Assembly: GCA_030430365.1 (NCBI GenBank)
Contig: JAUIFP010000015.1
Location: 1-46,534 of the forward strand
Length of the DNA: 46,534 nt
Source: Alphaproteobacteria bacterium
GTDB taxonomy: Bacteria; Pseudomonadota; Alphaproteobacteria; Sphingomonadales; Sphingomonadaceae
Direction of reading: 5' to 3'
Shown here: positions 35,846 through 44,114 of the stretch, in pieces
How the letters are laid out: each line of letters opens with the position of its first letter
How positions within the stretch are numbered: position 1 is the stretch's first letter
Made by a program: the position numbers and the translations under genes
Notes under the pieces: generated by a model
The model's input: the letters and a program-made list of their open reading frames with translations, nothing else
What the model was told of the DNA's origin: nothing
The model's database searches: none

Positions 35846-37338
35846 CAGGCGACCTTGTTGACCGGGAAGGAAAGCTGGGCCGACTCATCCTCGCGCCGGG
35901 CAAGGTCGGTCAGGCTGGTCGGATAGTCGCCTGTGAAGCAGGCATCGCAATATTGCGGGCGCGTATTGTCGCGCTGTTCATGGCCGACGGCGCGGTAGAG
36001 GCCGTCGATCGAAACGAAGGCCAGGCTGTCTGCCTGGATGAAATCGCGCATGGCCGAAACATCCATCCGCCCGGCCAGCAGCTTCGAACGCTCCGGCGTA
36101 TCCACGCCGTAATAGCAGCCATAGCCCGTCGGCGGGCTGGCCACGCGGAAATGCACTTCGCTGGCACCGGCATCGCGCATGATCTGCACGATCTTGAGGC
36201 TGGTCGTGCCGCGCACGATGGAATCGTCGATCAGCACGATTCGCTTGCCTTCCACGATCATCTTGTTGGCGTTGTGCTTGCGCTTCACGCCCGCCAGGCG
36301 GTCGCCATCGGAAGGCTGGATGAAGGTCCGCCCGACATAGTGGGAGCGGATGATGCCCAGTTCGAAGGGAATGCCCGATTGGTGGGAGAAGCCGATCGCT
36401 GCTGGTACGCCGCTATCGGGTACCGGAACGACCAGATCGGCCTCCACGGGGCTCTCGATCGCCAATTGGACGCCGATTTCCTTGCGCGCCGAATACACGG
36501 ATCGTCCGTCGAAGATCGAATCCGGCCGGCTGAAATAGACATGTTCGAAAATGCACGGGCGCGCCGGGGGCTGGCCGAACGGGCGGTGCGTATGAATGTT
36601 TCCGTCGAAGTCGACCTGGATCAATTCGCCGGGGTCGATCTGGCGGATGAAACTGGCGCCGACAACGTCGAATGCCACCGTTTCGCTGGCGAAGACGACG
36701 GCATCGCCGATCTTGCCCATCACCAGCGGACGGATGCCCAGCGGATCGCGGCAGGCAATGATGCCTTCGGGCGTCATGCAAACCAGCGAATAGGCGCCTT
36801 CCACCATGCGCAGCGCATCGACGAACCGATCCAGCATAGTGGGATAGCGGCTCGTCGCGACCAGATGGATGATCACTTCGGTGTCGGAGGTCGACTGGAA
36901 GATCGCGCCGTTGCGCACCAGCTGCTCACGCAGCTTCATCGCGTTGGAAATATTGCCGTTATGGGCGATCGCGAAGCCGCCTCCTGCCAGCTCGGCATAA
37001 AGCGGCTGAATATTGCGCATGCCGGAGCCGCCGGTGGTCGAATAACGGACATGGCCCGCCGCCATGTGGCCGGGCATTTCTGCCAGCGATTCCTGGGTGG
37101 AGAAATTGTCCGCCACATGGCCAAGGCCGCGCTGCGAATAGAATTCCTTCCCGTCGAAGCTGGTGATGCCAACCGCTTCCTGGCCGCGATGCTGAAGCGC
37201 ATGCAGGCCGAGCGCGCAGATTGCCGACGCCTGCTGTGCGCCAATAACGCCGAAAATGCCGCATTCTTCATGCAGCTTGTCGTCGTCGTAACCGATATCC
37301 CACGGAGTTTCGTCGCGGAATGTTTCGCTGGGTTTCAT
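35845..37338 (-). CDS. purF: Amidophosphoribosyltransferase
   Basis: 497 residues from ATG 37338 (a GTG at 37371 would add 11). First step of purine synthesis: PRPP plus glutamine to phosphoribosylamine. Residue Cys26 in EECGIFG is the glutaminase nucleophile, following a short propeptide as in the Bacillus-type enzyme. The four iron-sulfur cysteines of that type are present: PCIFEHVYFSR, GYGCYYGVD and YCDACF. PRPP loop RIVLIDDSIVRGTTS. So it is probably an Fe-S-containing, autoprocessed form. Confidence 0.95.
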   Translation of the reverse strand: MKPSETFRDETPWDIGYDDDKLHEECGIFGVIGAQQASAICALGLHALQHRGQEAVGITSFDGKEFYSQRGLGHVADNFSTQESLAEMPGHMAAGHVRYSTTGGSGMRNIQPLYAELAGGGFAIAHNGNISNAMKLREQLVRNGAIFQSTSDTEVIIHLVATSRYPTMLDRFVDALRMVEGAYSLVCMTPEGIIACRDPLGIRPLVMGKIGDAVVFASETVAFDVVGASFIRQIDPGELIQVDFDGNIHTHRPFGQPPARPCIFEHVYFSRPDSIFDGRSVYSARKEIGVQLAIESPVEADLVVPVPDSGVPAAIGFSHQSGIPFELGIIRSHYVGRTFIQPSDGDRLAGVKRKHNANKMIVEGKRIVLIDDSIVRGTTSLKIVQIMRDAGASEVHFRVASPPTGYGCYYGVDTPERSKLLAGRMDVSAMRDFIQADSLAFVSIDGLYRAVGHEQRDNTRPQYCDACFTGDYPTSLTDLARREDESAQLSFPVNKVA

Positions 37339-37450
37339 AGGGTCCCGCTGGTCGACCGTCTCTTGCGCCACTCGCGCAAATTCTGCGCGCCCCCAATGGC
37401 GTTGTTACGCTCCGATTACAAGGGGCTGAGGCCCGGGAAACCGGAATCCT

Positions 37451-37609
37451 TCACGAATTCCGTTGCCCGATTGCGGTGGTATGCAGAAATTGGCTCAAGA
37501 AGGAGATGGGCAGGCATGTTTTGCTGACCGTTTTTCGTCCGAATGTCCTGCGCCGGCTGCAACCACATGCCCCGTGATGGTGCACATGACTGCAACCGGC
37601 GCAGTCCAT
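37451..37609 (-). CDS. Possible Cys/His-rich micro-ORF after the TonB receptor
   Basis: A 52-codon frame starting ATG 37609, 12 bases after the receptor stop, on the same strand. The N terminus is MDCAGCSHVHHHGACGCS: a CxxC, several histidines and a CxC, like a metal-binding site; the rest is ordinary. GGGAGGA stands directly against the ATG, too close for a normal ribosome site. The cysteine motifs arise from an inverted repeat (37548-37604) and two CTGCAACC copies, so the resemblance may be a by-product of a DNA or RNA structure. Confidence 0.2.
   Translation of the reverse strand: MDCAGCSHVHHHGACGCSRRRTFGRKTVSKTCLPISFLSQFLHTTAIGQRNS
37548..37604 (-). repeat. Inverted repeat downstream of the TonB receptor
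   Basis: CTGCGCCGG (37548-37556) and CCGGCGCAG (37596-37604), nine perfect pairs with 39 bases between. Inside, CTGCAACC occurs twice (37557 and 37590) and CATG pairs could extend the stem. Lies 17 bases past the receptor stop. No T-run follows on either strand. It may stabilise the mRNA end; a terminator role is uncertain. Confidence 0.5.
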
Positions 37610-37621
37610 TCCTCCCGCTGA

Positions 37622-40447
37622 TCAGAACGTTTTCGAAATCTGAAGAGCGATGAAGCGCCCGAGCGAGCTCGAGTAGGAAGGATCGAAACGGATCGGCTGC
37701 TCGCCGGTGCCGAAATTGACCACTTCCGGCGGATCGGCATCGAACAGGTTCTGCGCCGTGGCTGTTAGCCTGACACCGCCCAGGATCGAATCATCTTCTT
37801 CGAAGGCATAACTGATGGTCAGGTCGACCGTCGTGTAGGATCCGATCTTGGTATAGCTGTCGGGCACTGCCGGCGCCAGCTGCGAGCGCGGATATTCACG
37901 GCTGTTGACATAGTTGAGATATGCCGTGGTCGTGAAACCGCCCTTATCGATCCCGAATTCAAGCTGGCCGGTGAATTCCGCCGGATAACCGAAGGTGTTG
38001 ACCCGTTCCAGCAAGGGCAGGCCGGCAGCCGAAGCGACCTTGTAGCTGAGGACATAGTTGGCCTTGCCGCCGAAGCGGAAATCGGCCCATTCGTCGAACA
38101 GCGTGTAGTTGAAGTTGAAGTCCAGGCCGTCGGTTTCAACCACGCCCTGATTCTGCCTGCGACCATCGATGATCGCGACGAGGTTCAGAGGATCGTCGCC
38201 GAACGGGGCGCAGCAGAAATGCGGCAGGCCCGGATCCTGGATGCTGTCGTAATAGGCGATATATTCCGCCTCGGTCACAGTCGAATCGCCGGGATAGAAG
38301 TTCGGGTTTAGGACCACGAACGGCGCCCAGGCTTCGCTGAAGAATGAGTCGGTGAACGGAACGCCATAGGCCCCGAAATCGACCTTATTCTCATAGACGA
38401 TGTTGTAGTAGGTTCCCGAAACCCTCAGCCCCGGCACCATGTCCGAATCGATATCGAAGCCGAGTGACCAGGTTTCGGCCGTTTCGGGCTGCAGATCCTC
38501 ATTGCCGCCGAGGCGGTACTGATAGAGGAACAGATCGCCGGCCGGCATCAGGCCGAGCTGTTCGCCCGGAGCCGGGAGCGTCAGGTAGCCGGCCTGCGCA
38601 TATTTGTTGAGGTCGGGCAGGCTGGGCGCGTGGAACGACGTGCCGTAGCTGCCGCGGAATGTGAGGCCCGGGGCCGGAGAGAAGTTCACGCCGAACTTGG
38701 GATTGGTGGTCCCGCCGACGTCGCTGTAATCGTCATAGCGAACCGCCGCATTCAGCTCGAGGCGCTGAAGCCCCGTAGAGGCATTGTCGGCGCCGATGAT
38801 CGGCAGGAATACCTCGCCATAGACCGACTTGATCTCGCGGCTCTTCTCAGCAGGAATGCCGAAGGGATTGTCGTTGGTCGGGCCGCCGGTGGTGGAAACC
38901 TGGCCGGAGCCCCACAGCGTGTCGTTCTTGTACTCGCCGCCGACTGCGACCCGCACGTCGCCGCCCGGGATGCTGAATACGGCGCCGTCGATACTGGCGG
39001 TGCCGCCATACAGCTCATACTTCGATGCGATCGAAGTGTAGGCGCGGAAGTGATTCAGCGTTGCGTCGGAGTTGCAGTCGAACTCGCTTGCATCGCAGAA
39101 TGGATTGAAGAACGGAATGTCCGCCGGCAGATCGATGCCGCTATTTGTTCCGTTCAACACGCGGTCCAGCGACGAAGCGTTGATGCGGTTGTCAGTCTTC
39201 TGAATCGCGTTGTTCTCGCTGTAATAACCGCGAATATTCGCATTCCAGCGTTCGCCCAGTTCGATGTCGAGTGACGGCGAGATAGACCAGATTTCGTCAG
39301 AACCGCTGTTGACCCACGGCCCCAGCGCATCGACGAAATTGTAGCGGACACTCAAAGTACCGTCAGCGGGGCAATCCAGTGTCGCGCTGTCGTCAAGGAC
39401 GCCGGGATAGCAGGGGCTGAACGGATTGGCGTTCGTAACCGTGTAGGTCCCCGTTTCCGGGGCATCGCGATAGGTGAATTCGCGGCGGGAATAGAAGCCG
39501 TCAATATCGAGTGTGATGGAGGGCCCCAGGTCCTGGCTGATGACGCCGGATACGGAATGCCTCTGATATCCGGGAATGGCGTCCATACCATCCCAGAAGT
39601 GATCCTGGAGATTGGGGCTCGCCGCCAGATCGCCAAGCGTGAGGGCCGATCCGTCCTGCCCGCCGGGAATTCCGTAGAGCATGCCGTCGATCAGTACGTT
39701 CCCCGGGCTTGCGAAGCCCTGCAGGCCGCTCAATCCATAGATGGAGAAGTCGCTATTGTAGAGGTCGGGGCGGTCGTTCGCCTTCAGTGCGCCGCGATCC
39801 TGATACTGATAGGCGAAGAATACGCCGCCTGTGTCCCAGGTGTGGCCGGCAGCGAAGGACGCAATATATTCCTCCAGATCGTCGGCGAAGCCGTAACGGA
39901 AGGTTGCCTCCAACGTGTCTTCAGGGCGGCGCGTAATATAGTTCACAACACCGGCAACAGCGTCGGAGCCGTAAATGGCGGAGCCGCCATCGGCGACAAC
40001 TTCGACGCGCTCAAGCGCGAGGGAGGGAATATTGTCCGCGTCGTAAAGCTGGCCGTTGGGGCCCTGCGGGGCCACGCGGTGGCCGTTGACGAGGTTGAGC
40101 GTGGCAGAGGTGCCGATGCCGCGCAGGTTCACGGATTTCGCAAAGAAGGTGTTCAGCGAGGATGCCTGAACGATTGCGCCGCCTTCCTGCTCGTCCGAAC
40201 CGCCGAAATTGATGATCTGCGGAAGCTTGCGGAGGGCATCGTTGACGGTGCTCGTGCCCGTCTGTTCGAGCTCTTCGCGGCTAACCGGAATTACGGAAGA
40301 ACCGACTGGCGCGACCCCTTCGATTCTGGTGCCCGTCACGACGATATCGTCGGCCGAAGCGGGCGTCACTGCCAAGAGGCCGAACGCCAATGCCGAAGCG
40401 GACACAGTCAGCCGAATCGACGCAGTTTTCCTGTAGGTAAGAATCAT
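37622..40447 (-). CDS. TonB-dependent outer-membrane receptor
   Basis: 941 residues from ATG 40447; GAGGGGG six bases upstream decides this start over 60 upstream bases of open frame. Signal peptide ending VTPASA, then DDIVVTGTRI, a TonB-box-like start. Plug domain about 40-170 (VNDALRKLPQ, LRGIGTSATLNLVNGHRVA, AIYGSDAVAGVVNYITRR), then a 22-strand-type barrel to the end, with terminal phenylalanine (LQISKTF). Substrate not deducible; comparable Sphingomonadales proteins take up siderophores, glycans or other large molecules. It has a long, structured upstream region with candidate promoters and an operator-like palindrome. Confidence 0.94.
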   Translation of the reverse strand: MILTYRKTASIRLTVSASALAFGLLAVTPASADDIVVTGTRIEGVAPVGSSVIPVSREELEQTGTSTVNDALRKLPQIINFGGSDEQEGGAIVQASSLNTFFAKSVNLRGIGTSATLNLVNGHRVAPQGPNGQLYDADNIPSLALERVEVVADGGSAIYGSDAVAGVVNYITRRPEDTLEATFRYGFADDLEEYIASFAAGHTWDTGGVFFAYQYQDRGALKANDRPDLYNSDFSIYGLSGLQGFASPGNVLIDGMLYGIPGGQDGSALTLGDLAASPNLQDHFWDGMDAIPGYQRHSVSGVISQDLGPSITLDIDGFYSRREFTYRDAPETGTYTVTNANPFSPCYPGVLDDSATLDCPADGTLSVRYNFVDALGPWVNSGSDEIWSISPSLDIELGERWNANIRGYYSENNAIQKTDNRINASSLDRVLNGTNSGIDLPADIPFFNPFCDASEFDCNSDATLNHFRAYTSIASKYELYGGTASIDGAVFSIPGGDVRVAVGGEYKNDTLWGSGQVSTTGGPTNDNPFGIPAEKSREIKSVYGEVFLPIIGADNASTGLQRLELNAAVRYDDYSDVGGTTNPKFGVNFSPAPGLTFRGSYGTSFHAPSLPDLNKYAQAGYLTLPAPGEQLGLMPAGDLFLYQYRLGGNEDLQPETAETWSLGFDIDSDMVPGLRVSGTYYNIVYENKVDFGAYGVPFTDSFFSEAWAPFVVLNPNFYPGDSTVTEAEYIAYYDSIQDPGLPHFCCAPFGDDPLNLVAIIDGRRQNQGVVETDGLDFNFNYTLFDEWADFRFGGKANYVLSYKVASAAGLPLLERVNTFGYPAEFTGQLEFGIDKGGFTTTAYLNYVNSREYPRSQLAPAVPDSYTKIGSYTTVDLTISYAFEEDDSILGGVRLTATAQNLFDADPPEVVNFGTGEQPIRFDPSYSSSLGRFIALQISKTF

Positions 40448-40501
40448 TTTGCACCCCCTCATTTTATTGTCCGGCGAGACTGATTCACGCCTTGTCCGAA
40501 C

Positions 40502-40521
40502 CCGCATCGCTATTGATGCGG
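40502..40521 (+). terminator. Hairpin with T-run in the TonB receptor leader
   Basis: CCGCATC (40502-40508), GCTATT, GATGCGG (40515-40521), then TTTTTATTA on the plus strand: a textbook intrinsic terminator for plus-strand transcription. No plus-strand gene ends here, as the receptor lies on the minus strand. It may stop antisense reads, or work as a stem in the receptor's 5' leader, 54 bases before its ATG. Confidence 0.5.
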
Positions 40522-40534
40522 TTTTTATTACAAA

Positions 40535-40563
40535 AATGTATTCTATTTATCTTAGCAAGACAA
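40535..40563 (-). promoter_or_regulatory. Candidate promoter of the TonB receptor (proximal)
   Basis: On the minus strand TTGTCT (40563-40558), 17 bases, TACATT (40540-40535); each box matches four of six consensus bases, in an AT-rich stretch unusual for this window. It would give a leader of about 80 bases containing the 40502-40521 hairpin. Confidence 0.35.
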
Positions 40564-40586
40564 GCTGGCTTCGGTCGTGATCAATC

Positions 40587-40608
40587 AACAGGTTCGGCGA
40601 AACCTGTT
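40587..40608. promoter_or_regulatory. Operator-like palindrome upstream of the TonB receptor
   Basis: AACAGGTT (40587-40594), CGGCGA, AACCTGTT (40601-40608): eight-base perfect arms, six-base centre. It lies between two candidate promoters for the receptor and near the end of the tRNA-Pro unit. Suited to a dimeric regulator (TetR, MarR or GntR style). A tRNA terminator is less likely, as no T-run follows on the minus strand. Confidence 0.45.
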
Positions 40609-40618
40609 TCTCGCGGAA

Positions 40619-40647
40619 AATCGATGGGTTGCGGCAGATATTGTCAA
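40619..40647 (-). promoter_or_regulatory. Candidate promoter of the TonB receptor (distal)
   Basis: Perfect TTGACA -35 on the minus strand (40647-40642), 17 bases, weak TCGATT -10 (40624-40619). Transcription would begin close to the palindrome at 40587-40608, the position of a repressor site. The 40448-40769 gap between the receptor and tRNA-Pro otherwise holds no gene. Confidence 0.3.
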
Positions 40648-40769
40648 CGCTTTGGCAGGTTGCACAGGGCCTCGGTCCACAGGCAAAGTTGCCGATAAGT
40701 CACAGAGACTCACCGTGTGCCGCGTGCCGATCGGGCCCACTTCGGCCCTGATTTGGTTGGATGTTTAAA

Positions 40770-40846
40770 TGGTCGGGGAGAGAGGATTCGAACCTCCGGC
40801 CCCTGCCTCCCGAAGACAGTGCTCTACCAGGCTGAGCTACTCCCCG
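40770..40846 (-). tRNA. tRNA-Pro (anticodon CGG)
   Basis: 77 bases including encoded CCA. Acceptor stem CGGGGAG/CTCCCCG, D arm GCTC...GAGC, anticodon stem CTGTC/GGCAG with loop TTCGGGA (anticodon CGG, codon CCG), and T loop GGTTCGAATCC. All arms pair. Confidence 0.97.
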
Positions 40847-40946
40847 ACCGGAGCCCGCTTCAAAGCCGCGGGTGAGGCAGAGGCGGGCCAATAGCGGCGC
40901 GGGGGCAGGGTGGCAAGCGGGCAATTTCGGGTGTAGCTCTTCATCC

Positions 40947-41915
40947 ATGGCCAGTGCCTTTTCCAAGACCGATTCCCTCGATGGAAATCACCCCGAATGG
41001 CAATATCTCGACTTGCTCCGTCATATCTGGGAGCAGGGCGACAAGCGCGTGGACCGCACCGGGGTGGGCACGCGCTCCATTTTCGGGGCGCAATTGCGCT
41101 TCGATCTTTCCGGCGACCGTATGCCCTTGCTGACCACCAAGCGGGTCTATTGGAAGACGGCCACGCGCGAAATGCTGTGGTTCCTTACTGGCAACACCAA
41201 TATCCGGCCGCTCGTTCTGCAGGGCGTGAAGATCTGGAACGAATGGCCGCATGCGCAATATGTCCGCGAAACCGGCGAGGACATCGCGCTGGCCGATTTC
41301 ATTGCCCGGATTGCGGAGGATGAGGCGTTTGCCGAGCGCTGGGGCGATCTCGGCCCGGTCTATGGCAAGCAATGGGTCGATTGGGACACATTCGAGCCCA
41401 ATGGCGATGGAACCTACCGCAAGGGCCAGGGGATCAACCAGGTCGCGCAGGTGGTCGAAAATCTGAAGTCCAATCCGGGAAGCCGGCGGCATATTGTCGA
41501 AGGGTGGAATGTCGCGCAGCTTGAAAGGATGGCGCTGCCGCCTTGCCACAAGACCTATCAGTTCCATGTTGCCGGGCAGGGCGAGGGCGCGCGGCTCAAT
41601 GGTATTCTCTACCAGCGCAGCTGCGACGTTGCCCTGGGCCTGCCTTTCAACCTTTGGTCGGCGGCTCTGCTGGTGCGGATGCTGGCGCAGCAGACCGGCC
41701 TGGAGCCGGGCGAACTCGTCTGGATGGGCGGGGATACCCATCTTTATCTCAATCACGGGGAGTTGGTGGAAGAGCAGCTGAGCCGCACGCCGCAAGGCGA
41801 GCCGCGGCTGGCGATTCTGCGCAAGCCGGAATCGATCTTCGATTACCGGATCGAGGATTTCGAAGTGCGCGATTATGCGCCGCAGGGTGTCATCAAGGCG
41901 CCGATCGCAGTCTGA
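40947..41915 (+). CDS. thyA: Thymidylate synthase
   Basis: 322 residues from ATG 40947, inside a longer frame that runs over the tRNA flank. Methylates dUMP to dTMP with methylenetetrahydrofolate. Motifs: RTGVGTRSIFGAQLRFDL, LLTTKRVYWK, GPVYGKQW, and the catalytic LPPCHKTYQF with Cys200, then QRSCDVALGLPFN and GGDTHLYLNH. Longer than E. coli ThyA (264) because of an extra segment in the middle (about 105-160), which is also common in other bacteria. Confidence 0.96.
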   Translation: MASAFSKTDSLDGNHPEWQYLDLLRHIWEQGDKRVDRTGVGTRSIFGAQLRFDLSGDRMPLLTTKRVYWKTATREMLWFLTGNTNIRPLVLQGVKIWNEWPHAQYVRETGEDIALADFIARIAEDEAFAERWGDLGPVYGKQWVDWDTFEPNGDGTYRKGQGINQVAQVVENLKSNPGSRRHIVEGWNVAQLERMALPPCHKTYQFHVAGQGEGARLNGILYQRSCDVALGLPFNLWSAALLVRMLAQQTGLEPGELVWMGGDTHLYLNHGELVEEQLSRTPQGEPRLAILRKPESIFDYRIEDFEVRDYAPQGVIKAPIAV

Positions 41916-41936
41916 CGGGGACTTTCGCGGAGAGCT

Positions 41937-42395
41937 TCAGCGCACGATGGCGCTGTAAGTAATCCGGCCCGCGCCGCGTGCAGCTTCCCGGCCTTTCACG
42001 CGCCAGCGCAGATTGGTGACGTCTCCGGGCGAGGCCAGGCGCATGCTGCGCCCCTCGCGGATACGCAGCTGGCCAAGCTTGCCCCAATTGCGTCCGCCAT
42101 CGGCAGAGACTTCCGCATGGTCCAGGCTGGCCCCCTGAAATGCGAGCGTGCCGGGTATCGGACTGGAAACGGAAAAGCTGGAGCCTGCGCTGGGCGCGCG
42201 CCATTCGACCATCAGGATCACCTTGTCGCCGCGCGTCAGGCGGCTTGCCGGTTCGATCCGGCGTTCCATGCGACCATCGCCCAGATGGCTGATCCGTTCG
42301 ACGAAAATTTCGCTGGCGAGCGAAATGTCATCCTGCGCGCAGGCGGGCGCTGCCATCGCCGCCGCTGCAAGACTTGCCGAAATGATGCATCGCAT
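41937..42395 (-). CDS. Small exported protein of unknown function
   Basis: 152 residues from ATG 42395, GGAG eight bases upstream. Signal peptide ending APACAQ. The mature part (RIEPASRLTRGDKVILMVEW, FQGASLDHAEVSADGGRNWG, DVTNLRWRVKG) looks like an all-beta, immunoglobulin-like repeat domain as found in bacterial surface proteins. No named family can be given. Converges on thyA. Confidence 0.75.
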   Translation of the reverse strand: MRCIISASLAAAAMAAPACAQDDISLASEIFVERISHLGDGRMERRIEPASRLTRGDKVILMVEWRAPSAGSSFSVSSPIPGTLAFQGASLDHAEVSADGGRNWGKLGQLRIREGRSMRLASPGDVTNLRWRVKGREAARGAGRITYSAIVR

Positions 42396-42546
42396 TGGCC
42401 AAACTCCGTCCCTGTGCTTTTGGGAAGCGGAGGAAAACTTCGCAGAAACGCACCAAGATATGGTTAACGCCGGATTGATCATGGCCGGCTGAGGCCGCGA
42501 AAATCGGCGGCGTTGCGAGCGCCGCAAAGAACCGGCTTCACGGCAG

Positions 42547-42575
42547 TTGACAGGGGGGCACCGCTGCCTTAGTGG
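42547..42575 (+). promoter_or_regulatory. Candidate promoter of tRNA-Asp
   Basis: Perfect TTGACA (42547-42552), 17 bases, TAGTGG (42570-42575). The -10 is weak, but position (about 30 bases before the tRNA from the likely start) is right for a stable-RNA promoter. Confidence 0.4.
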
Positions 42576-42609
42576 CGCGGCTCCCCAAGGGGTGCAGCAC
42601 CCAAAATAC

Positions 42610-42686
<77 letters not shown>

Positions 42687-42757
42687 CTTGGGGGATTTCC
42701 TGAAAAATCGAGAGCATTTGGCGGGGCATGGCCGAACATTCCCTGGCCTGCGCTGCG

Positions 42758-42970
42758 TCAGCCCCAGCGACCCGTTTCCATCCAGATCAGAAACCGCCTG
42801 AGCGGAAGCAGCCAGATCACGCCCAGCACCAGATAGATCGCGGTTTGCAGCAGGACGTGCAATTGCCCGATCCATTGCGAGGCCCAGGCCACGAGCAGCG
42901 CATAGGCCCCCAACACCAGCACCAGGGCAAGAATACCCACAGGTATGCGCCAAGTCGGTTCCCGCCGCAT
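42758..42970 (-). CDS. DUF2842 small membrane protein
   Basis: 70 residues with two membrane helices (VGILALVLVLGAYALLVAWA; LLQTAIYLVLGVIWLLPL) and the typical end RRFLIWMETGRW of DUF2842, a family of alphaproteobacterial membrane proteins of unknown role. ATG overlaps the fau stop by one base (TGATG), so it is translated with the folate enzyme. Confidence 0.88.
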   Translation of the reverse strand: MRREPTWRIPVGILALVLVLGAYALLVAWASQWIGQLHVLLQTAIYLVLGVIWLLPLRRFLIWMETGRWG

Positions 42971-43569
42971 CAGAACGGACCGTAGAGCCTGGTGGGCGTC
43001 ACGATCGCCCGCAGCGGCATATCGTGCGGCTCGGTCGGCAAATCTTCGACCAATTGGACATCCCAGGCCATGCCGATGGTGATCGTATCTGGATGTTTCG
43101 CCAGCCAGCCATCGTAATGCGCCGCGCCCTGGCCCATACGCTTTCCGCTATCGGTGAAGGCGACCAGCGGCACGAACAGCGCGTCTGGTTCGGCCTCGCC
43201 GTTTTCGGCCTTGGGCTGCGGGCCGTAGGCGCCGTCTTCAATGTCGGTTTCGCCGAAGGGATCTTCCCACAGGCGAAAATGCATGGGATCGTCCCTGCCG
43301 GTAAAGGCGGGCAATGCGACCGGATAGCCGCTCTCATAGAGGAAGCGCGCATAGGCGCGGGCAGGCGCCTCTGAGGGAATCTCGTAATAAAGGCCGATGG
43401 TCGAGCCTTGCGGCAGCATTTCCATGACCGGCGTTGGCGGGCGGCGGAAGAGCAGCGCCCGTGTCGAGGGATCGAGCCCCGCGACATGGTCGCTGCGCAG
43501 CTTGCGCATTTCGCGGCGCAGGGCCCATTTGCGTTCGTGGAGATCCTCGCTCAAGCTTCCATTCTCCAT
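42970..43569 (-). CDS. fau: 5-formyltetrahydrofolate cyclo-ligase
   Basis: 199 residues, ATG 43569 with GGAGG six bases upstream. Converts 5-formyl-THF to 5,10-methenyl-THF with ATP. Motifs: KWALRREMRKLR, IGLYYEIPSE, ALFVPLVAFTDSGKRMGQGAAHYD and GMAWDVQLVEDLPTEPHD. Sits directly downstream of 6S RNA, the arrangement long known for ssrS-ygfA (fau) in proteobacteria. Confidence 0.94.
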   Translation of the reverse strand: MENGSLSEDLHERKWALRREMRKLRSDHVAGLDPSTRALLFRRPPTPVMEMLPQGSTIGLYYEIPSEAPARAYARFLYESGYPVALPAFTGRDDPMHFRLWEDPFGETDIEDGAYGPQPKAENGEAEPDALFVPLVAFTDSGKRMGQGAAHYDGWLAKHPDTITIGMAWDVQLVEDLPTEPHDMPLRAIVTPTRLYGPF

Positions 43570-43590
43570 TCGGGGCCTCCGGGAAATCGG

Positions 43591-43751
43591 GTGACGGGAC
43601 CACCATGGGCCGGTGCCTAGAAATCCTCTGACGCCTCAACGTCAGGTGGGGGCCATGTGTGCCGAGCCAGGGCCCAGCCAGGGACAGCCCCCTTGGATTG
43701 CTTATAGCCTCAGGGATTTTCGAACGGCGCGTACCGGGCAGTTCCCGTCAC
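43591..43751 (-). ncRNA. ssrS: 6S RNA
   Basis: About 161 bases between zapA and fau on the minus strand, the conserved place for 6S RNA. The outermost stem is GTGACGGGA/TCCCGTCAC (43751-43743 with 43599-43591). A second stem pairs AATCCCTGA with TCAGAGGATT. The stretch CCCTGAGGCTATA closely resembles CCCTGAGCCGATA of E. coli 6S. 6S RNA mimics an open promoter, binds RNA polymerase holoenzyme and lowers transcription in slow growth. Ends are set from the terminal stem and may be off by a few bases. Confidence 0.88.
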
Positions 43752-43759
43752 GGGCCTAT

Positions 43760-44101
43760 CTAGTGGCCGAGTGTGCCGCGCTCAAGGCTGGCGGCGAGAT
43801 TTTCGAGCCGGTCGGCCAAAGCTTCCAGTTCTTGGATATTCTCGATCGCCGCTCCGGGCGCCTCTGGAATTTCCAGCGGCAGGGAAGCGGGCGGGGCGCT
43901 CTGCCTCAGCTCATGCGCCTCGTCCGCAAGCAGCAAAGCGGCGAATAGCAGCGAGCGCGGCTCGTTCTGCCCGCTCTGCTCGCCGAGAGAGGCCAGCTTT
44001 CGGTCGATTTCCCGGCCAAGCATCATCACATGGTCTTCCTGGCCTTCACCGCATGCAACGGTGTAGGAACGTCCGCCGATTTGCAGGGTAACGTCGCTCA
44101 T
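43760..44101 (-). CDS. zapA: Cell division protein ZapA
   Basis: 113 residues. MSDVTLQIGGRSYTVACGEGQE and LLFAALLLADEAHELR are the ZapA globular head and start of the coiled coil. ZapA cross-links FtsZ filaments at the division ring. Directly followed by 6S RNA and fau, with a small coiled-coil gene 13 bases upstream. Confidence 0.92.
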   Translation of the reverse strand: MSDVTLQIGGRSYTVACGEGQEDHVMMLGREIDRKLASLGEQSGQNEPRSLLFAALLLADEAHELRQSAPPASLPLEIPEAPGAAIENIQELEALADRLENLAASLERGTLGH

Positions 44102-44114
44102 GGCTTGAGGCCCA

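Noticed and set aside
42507-42525. GCGGCG-TTGCGAG-CGCCGC hairpin before tRNA-Asp
   Set aside because: Could be a minus-strand terminator for the zapA-fau-DUF2842 unit, but it lies beyond the antisense of the tRNA and its T-run is short; left uncalled.
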